Shown here: piece after piece, positions 50,878 to 59,764 of the stretch
Position numbering within the stretch: position 1 is the stretch's first letter
Layout of the letters: every line of letters starts with the position of its first letter
Assembly (NCBI RefSeq): GCF_000372525.1
Contig: NZ_AQUR01000107.1
Location: forward strand, 384,548-448,547
Reading direction: 5' to 3'
Length of the DNA: 64,000 nt
Origin: Cupriavidus neocaledonicus
GTDB taxonomy: Bacteria; Pseudomonadota; Gammaproteobacteria; Burkholderiales; Burkholderiaceae
The notes under the pieces: model-generated
Told to the model about the DNA's origin: nothing
Database searches by the model: none
Seen by the model: only the letters and a program-made list of their open reading frames with translations
Translations under genes and position numbers: made by a program

Positions 50878-50893
50878 TCGTCTGAAGCGACGA
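50878..50893. promoter_or_regulatory. acyl-CoA regulon palindrome, copy E (variant)
   Basis: TCGTCTGAAGCGACGA differs at one position from copies A-C. It lies 131 bp upstream of the SDR/acyl-CoA synthetase operon and about 125 bp upstream of the divergent channel gene. A GACGAATGC direct repeat follows at once. Confidence 0.6.
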
Positions 50894-51018
50894 ATGCGAC
50901 GAATGCGCCCGATGCGCGCCCCAGCACGCCGCCCGGCACACCACCCGACCGATGCGTTACAGTGGCGCGATCGATGGCCATTCCGGCGCCGGCGCCAGCC
51001 GGCGGACGATCACCCGCC

Positions 51019-53334
51019 ATGCGCAAACCCGAACCTCACGCCTTCGCCCGGCGCCGCCGGCATGCCGCCCTCGCCACGGCCCTGGCCTGGCTGGCCGGCC
51101 TGCTGGCGCTGCTGTGCGCGATGCCCGCGGCCGCCGCCGGCCCGCTCGCCGCCTTGCTGGCGCCGGCGGAGAAACCCGCGGCGGCCGCCAGCGCCCCCGC
51201 CGCCAGCGTGCCGCTGGCGCAGTCGCTGGACCAGGTCATCGCCACGCTGCAGGACGACCGCGAGCGGCGCGCGCTGGTGGGCCAGCTGCAAACCCTGCGA
51301 CAGGGCCTGGCGGCGTCGGCGGCGATGGCGCCGCCGGCCGCGCCGGACGCGGCCTCGGCACCCGGGCTGATCGGTGCCGTGGCGCAGGTGCTGGACGAAG
51401 TCGACTCGCACCTGCGCGAAGATCGGGGCCCGTGGCAATACTGGGGCTGGCGCACGCGCTTCGCGGCCGACGAATGGCGCGCCGCGCTGACGCAGGGCGG
51501 CACGCGCACCGGCCTGGACTCGCTGCGCGAATTCGCGCTGGTGCTGGCGGCATGGGCGGTGTGCGGCTGGCTGCTGTACGAGGCCGGCCACCGGCTGCGG
51601 CGGCGGCGCACGGCCGGCGCCGCCCCCGCGCCGCGCGGCAAGCTGCCCGAACTGCCGTCGTGGGTCGATGTCGGCCTCTACATGTTGCGCCATATCGGCC
51701 CATGGGTGGTGGCGTTCGGGCTGACGCTGCTGCTGGCGCGCCAGCTGTTCGCGCAATCGCCGGCCAGCGTCGCCGCCGTGCTGCTGGCCTACGCCATCGT
51801 CGCCGGCGCGGTCGCGGCGGCGGTGTGCCAGGTCATCTTCGCGCTGTTCCGCAGCGCGCACCGGCAACTGGCGGTGCGGCAACTGCTGGCGCGTTCCCCG
51901 TGGCTGCTGTTCTGCACCGGCGCGCTGGCGGCGCTGGGCAACGGCGCCGCCGACGGCCGCATGGTCGCGGTGCTGGGCGGCAACCTCTGCGCGCTGGTCT
52001 CGACCCTGGCCAATATCGCCGCGGCGCTGGGTATCGGCGTGTTTGCGCTGACATTCCGCCGCCAGGTCGGCCACCTGATCAGCCTGCGGCCACTGGCGTT
52101 CCGCCAGGCCCATCCTGCCGTGACCGATCTGCTGCGCCTGGCCGGCCACGCCTGGCACCTGCCGGTGCTGGCGGTGGTGGTGGCGTCGGTGATCGGCACG
52201 GTGCTGGCCACCGGCCATGCCGAAGTGTTCCTGCGCCGCACGGTAGCGTCGGTGGCGCTGTTCGTCGCCGCGCTGCTGCTGAACATGGTGCTGGGGCGCT
52301 CGCCCAAGGCCGGCGCGCGCGCGCCGCGCATCCGCGACCGCCGCCGCTCGGCCTACCTGCAGCGCTACGGGCGCTTTGCGCTGGCGCTGGCACGTGTGGT
52401 GGTGTGGGCAGGGTTCCTGGAAATGGTCATGCGCGTGTGGGGCTCTTCGCTGGTGCGGCTGGCCGAGTCGTCGGCCGCCGGGCGCCACCTGACCGAGGCC
52501 GCGCTGCGCGTCACCAGCACCGTGCTGCTGGCCTGGCTGGTCTGGCTGCTGATCGATACCGCCATCACGCAGTCCTTGTCGCCCGGGCACGCGCGCGCCG
52601 CCCAGCCGAGCCTGCGCGCCCGCACCATCCTGCCGCTGGTGCGCAATGCCTCGTTCATCGGCCTGCTGGTGCTCACCGTGATCGTGGTGCTGGCCAACCT
52701 GGGCGTCAATGTGACGCCGCTGCTGGCCGGCGCGGGCGTGGTCGGCCTGGCGATCGGCTTCGGCGCGCAAAGCCTGGTGCAGGACCTGATCACAGGCCTG
52801 TTCATCGTGGTCGAGGACTCGATCGCCATCGGCGACTCGATCGAGCTGCCCGACCACGCCGGCGTGGTCGAGGCCATGACCATCCGCACCGTCAAGCTGC
52901 GCGACGGCCGCGGCGCGCTGCACACGCTGCCGTACAGCCAGATCAAGGCGGTCAAGAACCTGTCGCGCGGCTACGGCTACGCCGTGCTCAGCATCGGCAT
53001 CAGCTACCAGAGCGACCTGGACCGCGCGCTGGACCTGATCCGCACCACCGGCGCCGAGCTGGCCCGCGACCACCGCTACGGCCGCAAGCTGATATCCGGG
53101 CTCGAAATCCTGGGCCTGGACCGCTTCGATCCGAGCGGGCCCGTGGTGATGGCGCAGATCAAGACCCGGCCGCTGATGCAGGCCGAGATCACGCGCGCCT
53201 TCAATGCCCGGCTCAAGCGCAACTTCGATGCCAGCGGCATCCGCATGGCATCGCCAAGCCTGACCATCCAGGTCGACGGCGGCTCGGTGGAACTGCCCGC
53301 GGGGGAACTGGCGACAAAGGCCACGCCACAGTAA
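51019..53334 (+). CDS. large MscS-family mechanosensitive channel
   Basis: A 771-residue inner-membrane protein. A signal-like segment (residues about 20-42) precedes a periplasmic helical domain (about 45-160), then about nine membrane helices, and a C-terminal MscS module with the pore helix GVVGLAIGFGAQSLVQD (about 575-592) and the beta domain GLFIVVEDSIAIGDSIELP. Long N-terminal extensions are as in MscK/YbdG-type channels, which release solutes on osmotic downshift. The start MRKPEPHAF is preferred; an ATG at 50962 lies upstream with no better site. Confidence 0.9.
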   Translation: MRKPEPHAFARRRRHAALATALAWLAGLLALLCAMPAAAAGPLAALLAPAEKPAAAASAPAASVPLAQSLDQVIATLQDDRERRALVGQLQTLRQGLAASAAMAPPAAPDAASAPGLIGAVAQVLDEVDSHLREDRGPWQYWGWRTRFAADEWRAALTQGGTRTGLDSLREFALVLAAWAVCGWLLYEAGHRLRRRRTAGAAPAPRGKLPELPSWVDVGLYMLRHIGPWVVAFGLTLLLARQLFAQSPASVAAVLLAYAIVAGAVAAAVCQVIFALFRSAHRQLAVRQLLARSPWLLFCTGALAALGNGAADGRMVAVLGGNLCALVSTLANIAAALGIGVFALTFRRQVGHLISLRPLAFRQAHPAVTDLLRLAGHAWHLPVLAVVVASVIGTVLATGHAEVFLRRTVASVALFVAALLLNMVLGRSPKAGARAPRIRDRRRSAYLQRYGRFALALARVVVWAGFLEMVMRVWGSSLVRLAESSAAGRHLTEAALRVTSTVLLAWLVWLLIDTAITQSLSPGHARAAQPSLRARTILPLVRNASFIGLLVLTVIVVLANLGVNVTPLLAGAGVVGLAIGFGAQSLVQDLITGLFIVVEDSIAIGDSIELPDHAGVVEAMTIRTVKLRDGRGALHTLPYSQIKAVKNLSRGYGYAVLSIGISYQSDLDRALDLIRTTGAELARDHRYGRKLISGLEILGLDRFDPSGPVVMAQIKTRPLMQAEITRAFNARLKRNFDASGIRMASPSLTIQVDGGSVELPAGELATKATPQ

Positions 53335-53614
53335 ACGGGGGGGCGCCCGCCAGCGCTGGAAAAAGGCGCCGGAGGCGGGCCTGATGAGAATTTTGCGCCG
53401 CACAATCGGGGTTTCCCCCCCCAAACACGGGGTATAAAACATACAACATTGTTTGGCATGATTGCGGCACGGCAAGCGCGACCGACAAGGCGCTGCCGGC
53501 AGCAGCCGTATCGGCGCCACTACAGAACGCCAGAACGGAACCGATAACACCAAGGGATGTGGCCACTTGCCGTGGCGCAGGGCAAGAGGCGTTTGCCACC
53601 GGGGGGATCTGAAC
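53335..53614 (+). promoter_or_regulatory. leader of the LuxR gene with spaced inverted repeat
   Basis: The 280-bp gap contains the arms CCAAACA (53421-53427) and TGTTTGG (53450-53456) flanking AT-rich TATAAAACATACAAC, which suggests a regulated promoter. The remaining 150 bases before the start hold no clear signal. Confidence 0.4.
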
Positions 53615-54784
53615 ATGGGCGAACACCCGACAACGGACGAGGACTTCCATCGTCTGGTCGACTCCATCTATGAATCTGCGCTGGACGTCGCGGCCATGCC
53701 CGCCGCCCTCGACCTGTTTTCGCGGTACACCTGCACCGTCAGCCCGCGCTACCTGATCTGGGACAAGCTTGCCGGCCATGCCCGCCTCGGCGTGACCCCG
53801 CACGGCTGCTTCACCGGTGGTGCCAGCCTGCCCGAGCGCCTGCCCGGCATGCTCGACCGCGCTTGCCAAGGTGCCGGCACGGCCCTGCCTGACGCGGCGG
53901 CGCTGTGCTGCGGCGGCGCCGCGACCGCCGCGACCGATGCCGCGGCGCTGGCCTGCACCGAGCTGGAGCAAGGCATCCGGCTGGTCGAGAACGCCGAAGT
54001 CTGCGTGCTGATGAGCGGCACCAACGCCGGCAGCATCAGCGCCGGCCAGCGTGAACGGCGCCTGTCGCACGTCATGCCGCACTGGGTGCGCGCCGCGCGC
54101 ATGCAGCAGCGCAACTTCGAACTGAGCGGGCTGGCCAGCCTGGGCCTGGCCGGCCTCGATACCCTGGACTTCGGCGTGATGGTGCTGCAGGCCGACCTGC
54201 GCGTGCGCTACGCCAACAGCTGGGCCGAAGCGCTGGTGCAGGCCGACAGCCACCTGTCGCTGCAGGACGGCGTGCTGCGCGCCCATAGCGACACGCTGCA
54301 GGCGGTGCTGCGCAAGCTGCTCGACGGCGCCATGCGCGGCCGCGGTGCCGACGCCGCGTCGGGCTCGTGGATGCATATCACCTCGGGCGGGCAGCCGGTG
54401 CCGATCATCGTCACGCCGCTGGTATCGCGCCAGCCGGTGGAGGGCCCGTGGCAGCTGCCCGCGGCGATGCTGCTGCTGGGCAATTCCGAATCGCGCTCGG
54501 TGCTGGATGCCGGCGTGCTGACCTCGCTGTTCGGGCTGTCGCGCAAGGAGAGCATCATCGCCATCCGGCTCGCCGCCGGTGAAACCCTCAACGAAATCGC
54601 CGAGCGCGAGTTCCTCTCGCCCCATACCGTGCGCGTGCATATCCGCGACACGCTGCGCAAGACCGGCACGCATCGGCAGTCCGAGCTGGTTCGGCTGCTG
54701 CACCTGCTGCCCGGCGTCAACCTGGAGCGCGCCGGCATGACCTCCGCGGTCCGGCCGCGCGCGCAGCGCCCGCGCGCCGCCTGA
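53615..54784 (+). CDS. LuxR-family transcriptional regulator with PAS-like sensor
   Basis: A 389-residue regulator. Residues about 1-200 are a sensor region of no obvious family; about 205-310 reads as a PAS-like domain (LDFGVMVLQADLRVRYANSW); the LuxR helix-turn-helix is at about 315-375 (FGLSRKESIIAIRLAAGETLNEIAE, SPHTVRVHIRDTLRKTGTHRQSELVRL in part). The ATG at 53615 has GGGGGA upstream; the frame is open for 51 codons more but with basic, non-conserved-looking sequence. It stands alone; targets unknown. Confidence 0.82.
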   Translation: MGEHPTTDEDFHRLVDSIYESALDVAAMPAALDLFSRYTCTVSPRYLIWDKLAGHARLGVTPHGCFTGGASLPERLPGMLDRACQGAGTALPDAAALCCGGAATAATDAAALACTELEQGIRLVENAEVCVLMSGTNAGSISAGQRERRLSHVMPHWVRAARMQQRNFELSGLASLGLAGLDTLDFGVMVLQADLRVRYANSWAEALVQADSHLSLQDGVLRAHSDTLQAVLRKLLDGAMRGRGADAASGSWMHITSGGQPVPIIVTPLVSRQPVEGPWQLPAAMLLLGNSESRSVLDAGVLTSLFGLSRKESIIAIRLAAGETLNEIAEREFLSPHTVRVHIRDTLRKTGTHRQSELVRLLHLLPGVNLERAGMTSAVRPRAQRPRAA

Positions 54785-54805
54785 CCGTCCAGCCGTTATC
54801 GCTGG

Positions 54806-55696
54806 CTACTGCACCGCGGCCTGCGCCGCCGCCAGGAAGCGCTGCACCTGGCGGTCGCCGTCATCGGGCCGCGCCGCCAGCGCAATGCCGATGCGGCCCG
54901 CCGGCCGCGGGCTCGACAACGGCAGGAAGCGCACGCGCCGGTTGGCGTAGCGCGCCGCCACGCTGGGCACCAGCGCCACCCCCAGCCCGCTTTCCACCAG
55001 GCTCACCTGGGTCTGCACCTGCACCGCCTCCTGCGTGACGCGCGGCACGAAGCCCGCCTGCTGGCACAGCAGCATCGCCACCGCATGCAGGTTGGGCACC
55101 TGCGCGGCCGGATACATGATGAAGGGCTGCTCGGCCAGCGCGCGCAGCGCGATCGCGTCCGCGCGCGCCAGCGGGCTGTCGGCCGGCACCGCGGCGACGA
55201 AGACATCGTTCTCCAGCGGCGTCAGCGCATAGCCGCCGCTGGAGAGGATCGGGAAGCGCACCAGCCCGGCATCGATCTGGTGCTGCTCCAGGCGGTCGAG
55301 GATCGCGGCGGTGGTCGATTCATGCAGGATCAGCTCGATGCCGGGATGCGCGGCGCGGAATGCCGGGATCAGCTTGGGCAGCAGCGCATAGGTGGCCGAG
55401 CCGATAAAGCCGATGCGCAACGCGCCGCGCTCGCCCTGCCCCGCCGCCATCGCCGCGGCGCGCGCCTGCTGCGCGTGGAACAGTGCCCGCCGCGCGTCAT
55501 GCAGCGCGGCCTCGCCCGCCTGCGTCAGCCGTACCCCGCGCGAGGTGCGCACGAACAGCGCCGTGCCGAGTTGCTCCTCTAGCTTGCGGATCGAGATCGA
55601 AAGCGGCGGCTGCGCCATGTGCAGCCGTTCAGCGGCGCGGTGGAAGTTGCCGGTCTCGGCCAGGGCGACGAACTGCTGCAGTTGGCGCAGGTCCAT
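54806..55696 (-). CDS. LysR-family transcriptional regulator of the CoA-transferase operon
   Basis: A 296-residue LysR protein of the CatR/BenM-like kind: MDLRQLQQFVALAETGNFHRA opens the helix-turn-helix (in part RQLQQFVALAETGNF), followed by RLHMAQPPLSISIRKLEEQLG and the effector domain (RIGFIGSATYALLPKLIPAFR). It is divergent from the CoA-transferase gene with a 104-bp gap that contains palindromes, so it very probably controls that operon in response to an aromatic or acyl intermediate. Confidence 0.9.
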   Translation of the reverse strand: MDLRQLQQFVALAETGNFHRAAERLHMAQPPLSISIRKLEEQLGTALFVRTSRGVRLTQAGEAALHDARRALFHAQQARAAAMAAGQGERGALRIGFIGSATYALLPKLIPAFRAAHPGIELILHESTTAAILDRLEQHQIDAGLVRFPILSSGGYALTPLENDVFVAAVPADSPLARADAIALRALAEQPFIMYPAAQVPNLHAVAMLLCQQAGFVPRVTQEAVQVQTQVSLVESGLGVALVPSVAARYANRRVRFLPLSSPRPAGRIGIALAARPDDGDRQVQRFLAAAQAAVQ

Positions 55697-55733
55697 GGTT
55701 GCCAATATCCACAGGATATCGATTGCTAAAAAA

Positions 55734-55743
55734 CTAATATTAG
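55734..55743. promoter_or_regulatory. palindrome in the LysR/CoA-transferase divergent promoter
   Basis: CTAATATTAG is a perfect 10-bp palindrome at the centre of the 104-bp gap. ATATCCACAGGATAT (55706-55720) is a second inverted repeat next to the regulator start. Together they fit a recognition plus activation site of a LysR protein. Confidence 0.5.
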
Positions 55744-55800
55744 ACCAGCCGAAGGTCGCTGATCTACCCTGTGCCGACAGTACACAAGCACGGAGACACT

Positions 55801-57000
55801 ATGCTGCCGCTTGCAGGCATCCGCGTAGTCGACCTGTCCACGGTGGTGATGGGGCCGTATGCCAGCCAGTGGCTGGCCGACCTCGGCGCCGAGGTGATCA
55901 AGGTCGAGCCGCCCGAAGGCGATTCCACGCGCCGCACCGGGCCCGCCGCCGAAACCGGCATGGCGGCGATCTTCCTGGGGGTCAACCGCGGCAAGCGCAG
56001 CGTGGTGCTGGACCTGAAGCAGCCCGCCGCGCAGGCCGCGCTGGAGCGCGTGCTGGACCGCGCCGACGTGCTGATGCACAGCATGCGCCCGCAGAAGCTG
56101 GCGGCGCTCGGACTGGACCCCGACGCCGTGCGGGCGCGCCATCCGGACCTGGTCTTCGTCAGCCTGCTGGGCTTTGCCGAGGACGGCCCCTATGGCGGCC
56201 GGCCGGCCTACGACGACATCATCCAGGGCCTGTCGGGCAATGCCGCGCTGATGGCGGCGCAGACCGGCGACAGCCGCTACTTCCCGACCATTGCCGCGGA
56301 CAAGACCAGCGGGCTGGTGGCGGCGCTGTCGGTATGCGCGGCGCTGGCCGGCCGCGCGCGCCGCCAGGCCGATGGCAGCGCCGGCCATGGCACGCTGGTG
56401 GAAGTGCCGATGTTCGAATCGATGGTGGCGTTCAACCTGGTCGAGCACTTCTACGGCCACCACTTCGAGCCGCCGCGCGGCCCGAGCGGCTATCCGCGCG
56501 TGCTGGCGCCATTGCGCCGCCCGTACCGCAGCGCCGACGGCCATGTCTGCATGATGCCGTACACCGATGCGCACTGGCGCGACTTCTTCAACGCCGCCGG
56601 CCGCCCCGAGCTGGCTGCCGATGCGCGCTTTGCCGACATCGCCGCGCGCACCGAGCATATCGAGACCCTGTACGAACTGACCGGCGAGATCGTGCAGGCG
56701 CACGGCACCGCGCACTGGGTGGCGCTGTGCGAACGGCTGCAGATCCCGGTGGCGCGCATCAACACGCTCGACGACCTGCAGCACGATCCGCACCTGGCCG
56801 CCACCGGCTTCTTCGAGACCGCCAACGATCCGGCCATGGGCAAGCTGCGCTTTCCCGGCGCGCCGGTGCGTTTCGACGGCCAGCGCGCGCGGCTGGCGCT
56901 GCCGCCGCGGCTGGGCGAGCACACCCGCGCGGTGCTGGCCGACGCAGGCCTCGCTGATGAACAGATCGCACAACTGCAACAGAGCGGCGCCGCACGCTGA
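55801..57000 (+). CDS. CaiB/BaiF (class III) CoA-transferase
   Basis: A 399-residue class III CoA-transferase. It opens LPLAGIRVVDLSTVVMGPYASQ, has the N-terminal CoA-binding EVIKVEPPEGDSTRRTGP and a catalytic aspartate expected in the region DLVFVSLLGFAEDGPYGGRPAYDD (in part GFAEDGPYGGRPAYDD). It moves CoA between carboxylic acids, for example succinyl-CoA to a substrate acid. It starts an operon with MaoC hydratase and two acyl-CoA dehydrogenases; the gap to MaoC is 20 bp. Confidence 0.93.
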   Translation: MLPLAGIRVVDLSTVVMGPYASQWLADLGAEVIKVEPPEGDSTRRTGPAAETGMAAIFLGVNRGKRSVVLDLKQPAAQAALERVLDRADVLMHSMRPQKLAALGLDPDAVRARHPDLVFVSLLGFAEDGPYGGRPAYDDIIQGLSGNAALMAAQTGDSRYFPTIAADKTSGLVAALSVCAALAGRARRQADGSAGHGTLVEVPMFESMVAFNLVEHFYGHHFEPPRGPSGYPRVLAPLRRPYRSADGHVCMMPYTDAHWRDFFNAAGRPELAADARFADIAARTEHIETLYELTGEIVQAHGTAHWVALCERLQIPVARINTLDDLQHDPHLAATGFFETANDPAMGKLRFPGAPVRFDGQRARLALPPRLGEHTRAVLADAGLADEQIAQLQQSGAAR

Positions 57001-57020
57001 GCCGCCGGCACGGAGACACC

Positions 57021-57482
57021 ATGACGCATGCCGAACTGCCCCGCCTGGGCCAGGGCTTCTACTGGCAAGACCTGCACCAGGGCCAGGCCTTCCGCACCTT
57101 CGCCCGCACCGTCACCGAGACCGACCTGGTCAACTTCATCTCGGTCACCGGCATGGTCGAGGCCATCTTCATCGAAGCCGGCTACGACGGCGGCGCGATC
57201 CAGGGCCGCCCGGTGCCGGCGGCGCTGACCTATGCGCTGATCGAGGGCTTCATCCTGCAGACCATGATCCAGGGCACCGGGCTGGCGATGCTGGAACTGA
57301 CACAGCAGATCCACGGCCCGGTGCGGGTCGGCGACACCATCCACGCCACCGTGACCGTGACCGGCATCCGCCCGACCTCGCGCAGCGGCCGCGCCGTGGT
57401 GGACTCGCGCATCGAGGTGTTCAACCAGCGCGGCGAACAGGTGATGACCTATACCGCGCGCCGGCTGCTGGCGGGCCGGTAA
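57021..57482 (+). CDS. MaoC-family dehydratase
   Basis: A 153-residue single hotdog hydratase. The family pattern shows in RTVTETDLVNFISVTGMVEAIF and GRPVPAALTYALIEGFILQ (both quoted in part). The usual D/H catalytic pair of R-specific enoyl-CoA hydratases (D-x4-H) is not clearly present: ISVTGMVEAIF has no histidine, so it may be a specialised member. Likely adds water to an enoyl-CoA produced by the dehydrogenases downstream. Confidence 0.85.
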   Translation: MTHAELPRLGQGFYWQDLHQGQAFRTFARTVTETDLVNFISVTGMVEAIFIEAGYDGGAIQGRPVPAALTYALIEGFILQTMIQGTGLAMLELTQQIHGPVRVGDTIHATVTVTGIRPTSRSGRAVVDSRIEVFNQRGEQVMTYTARRLLAGR

Positions 57483-57536
57483 CGCTGCGCGGAATCCAAA
57501 GCACGCCTCTGCCATATCAAGCGACAGGACTCAAAC

Positions 57537-58697
57537 GTGACCGCCTTGCTCTCCACCTTCACCCTCACTACCTTGCCGCCCTACGCCGCGGCATTCCGCG
57601 CCGAGGTGCGGGCCTTCCTGGACCAGCACCTGCCGGCGCTGCCGGCGGAAACACGGGCGCGCTCGTGGATGGGCTTCGATGCCGGCTTCAGCCGGGCGCT
57701 GGCCGCGCGCGGCTGGGTCGGCATCACGTTGCCGGCGCAGTACGGCGGCGCGGGGCTGGATCCGTTTTCGCGCTTCGTGCTGGTGGAGGAACTGCTGGCC
57801 TGCGGCGCGCCGGTGTCGGCGCACTGGATCGCCGACCGCCAGAGCGGTCCGCTGATCCTGCGCTACGGCAACGACGCGCAGAAGGCGCGCTACCTGCCCG
57901 CGATCAGCCGCGGCGAGGCCTTCTTCTGCATCGGCATGAGCGAGCCCGATTCCGGCTCGGACCTGGCCAGCGTGGCCACGCGCGGGGTGCGCCAGCCGGA
58001 TGGCAGCTGGCGCCTGAACGGGCGCAAGATCTGGACTACCAACGCCGACCGCTGCCACTTCATGATCGCGCTGGTGCGCACCTCGGGCACGCCGCAGGAC
58101 CGGCAGGCCGGGCTGTCGCAGTTCATCGTCGACCTGCATGCGCCCGGCGTCACGGTGCGGCCGATCCGCGACCTGGCCGGCGATGCGCACTTCTCGGAAG
58201 TGACCTTCGACGACGTGGCGCTGGAGCCGGAGGCGCTGGTCGGCAACGAAGGCAGCGGCTGGGAGCAGGTCAACGCCGAGCTGGCGTTCGAGCGCAGCGG
58301 CCCGGAGCGGCTGTATTCCAGCGTGGTGCTGCTCGACACCTGGCTCGACGCCCTGCGCCGGCTGCCGCCGGCGCGGCGCGACACCGTTACCGCCGGCCGC
58401 CTCGCCGGCCACCTGGCGGTGCTGCGCGCGATGTCGCTGGCAGTCACGGCGCGGCTGGCCGCGGGCGAAAGCCCGGTGGTCGAGGCCGCGCTGGTGAAGG
58501 ACCTGGGCACCACCTTCGAGCAGTCGGTGCCGGCCCTGGTGGAAGCCGCGCTCGGCGACGAACCGGCACTCGCGGCCGATGGGGCGCTGTACCGCACCCT
58601 GGCCTATGTCACGCAGATCGCGCCGTCGTACTCGCTGCGCGGCGGCACCCGCGAAATCCTGCGCGGCATGATCGCGCGCGGGCTGGGCCTGCGCTGA
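57537..58697 (+). CDS. acyl-CoA dehydrogenase, first of second pair
   Basis: A 386-residue acyl-CoA dehydrogenase starting at GTG. It has the canonical flavin motif IGMSEPDSGSDLASVATRG (residues about 126-144), KIWTTNADRCHFM and C-terminal SLRGGTREILRGMIARGLG. It is the better-conserved member of the pair. The preceding gap is 54 bp. Confidence 0.92.
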   Translation: MTALLSTFTLTTLPPYAAAFRAEVRAFLDQHLPALPAETRARSWMGFDAGFSRALAARGWVGITLPAQYGGAGLDPFSRFVLVEELLACGAPVSAHWIADRQSGPLILRYGNDAQKARYLPAISRGEAFFCIGMSEPDSGSDLASVATRGVRQPDGSWRLNGRKIWTTNADRCHFMIALVRTSGTPQDRQAGLSQFIVDLHAPGVTVRPIRDLAGDAHFSEVTFDDVALEPEALVGNEGSGWEQVNAELAFERSGPERLYSSVVLLDTWLDALRRLPPARRDTVTAGRLAGHLAVLRAMSLAVTARLAAGESPVVEAALVKDLGTTFEQSVPALVEAALGDEPALAADGALYRTLAYVTQIAPSYSLRGGTREILRGMIARGLGLR

Positions 58698-58735
58698 TCC
58701 GCTGCCCTCGACCGCCATCCTGAACGAGATTGCCC

Positions 58736-59734
58736 ATGCATAACGCCTACTCCGATGCCCTCGACGCGCTGCTGCGCGACTGCTGCACGCCCGCCACGGT
58801 GCGCGCGCTGGAACAGCAGGCCGACCCGCAGCCGCTGTGGCAAGCGCTGCACGACAGCGGCTTCGCCGACTGCCTGTTGCCCGAATCCGCCGGCGGCGCC
58901 GCGCTGGCGCTGCGCGAACTGACGCCGGTGCTGTTCGTCACCGGCCGCCACGCCCTGCCGCTGCCACTGGCGCAGACCCTCTTTGCGCGCGCGCTGCTGC
59001 ATGCCGGCGGCATCGCGCTGCCCGACGGCCCGATCGCGCTGGCGAGCTTCGACGATGGCGCCGCCGCCACGCTCGTGGCGGACGCCCGCCATGCGCAATG
59101 GTTCCTGCTGCAGGACGGCGAACGCTGTTTGCTGCTGCCGGCCGCGGCGGCGCACGCCGAGGCCACCGGCGCACACGGCGACCTGACGCTGCGCGTGGCG
59201 CGCCCCGACCCCGCCGCGCCCGCGGCATTCCAGTTGCCGGCCGGCACCGTGCGCACGCAGGGCGCCTGCCTGCACGCGGCACAACTGGCCGGCGCGCTGT
59301 CGCATGTGCTTGACATGACGCTGCAGTACGCCAACGACCGCCAGCAGTTCGGCCGCGCCATCGGCAAGTTCCAGGCGATCCAGCACCAGGTCAGCGAGAT
59401 GGCCGAGCATGTCGCCGCGGCGCGCGTGGCGGCGCAACTGGCCTGCGACAGCGACGGCGCCACGCCCGACCCGTTGCGCGCGGCGATCGGCAAGCTGCGC
59501 GCCAGCGATGCGGTCACGCCGGTGGCCGCGATCGCCCACGCCGTGCACGGCGCGATCGGTATTACCGAGGAATATGACCTGCAGCTCTATACGCGCCGGC
59601 TGCATGCGTGGCGCGTGGCGGACGGGTCGGAACGGTGGTGGAGCCGCGTGCTGGGCGAAGCGGTCTGTGCCAGCGACGGCTGCAAGGCGGTGGAGCTGCT
59701 GCGCGACTGGTGCGAGCCGGCGCCCGCCGTCTGA
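58736..59734 (+). CDS. acyl-CoA dehydrogenase family protein, second of second pair
   Basis: A 332-residue, shorter and more divergent acyl-CoA-dehydrogenase-fold protein. N-terminal helices and ESAGGAALALRELTPVLF (about 45-62) are recognisable, the middle domain is shortened, and the C-terminal domain has NDRQQFGRAIGKFQAIQHQV and HAVHGAIGITEEYDLQLYTRR. It lacks the SEP-x-SGSD flavin motif. It resembles the partner at 16441 in this pattern. It is 38 bp after the first dehydrogenase; an earlier TTG at 58730 is possible. Confidence 0.86.
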   Translation: MHNAYSDALDALLRDCCTPATVRALEQQADPQPLWQALHDSGFADCLLPESAGGAALALRELTPVLFVTGRHALPLPLAQTLFARALLHAGGIALPDGPIALASFDDGAAATLVADARHAQWFLLQDGERCLLLPAAAAHAEATGAHGDLTLRVARPDPAAPAAFQLPAGTVRTQGACLHAAQLAGALSHVLDMTLQYANDRQQFGRAIGKFQAIQHQVSEMAEHVAAARVAAQLACDSDGATPDPLRAAIGKLRASDAVTPVAAIAHAVHGAIGITEEYDLQLYTRRLHAWRVADGSERWWSRVLGEAVCASDGCKAVELLRDWCEPAPAV

Positions 59735-59764
59735 AGCGGCGGGGCCGGTGGCGCCGCCTGCCGC

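Noticed and set aside
51010-53667. 885-codon open frame opposite the MscS-type channel
   Set aside because: No membrane segments or domains and no ribosome binding site; the plus-strand channel is well supported.
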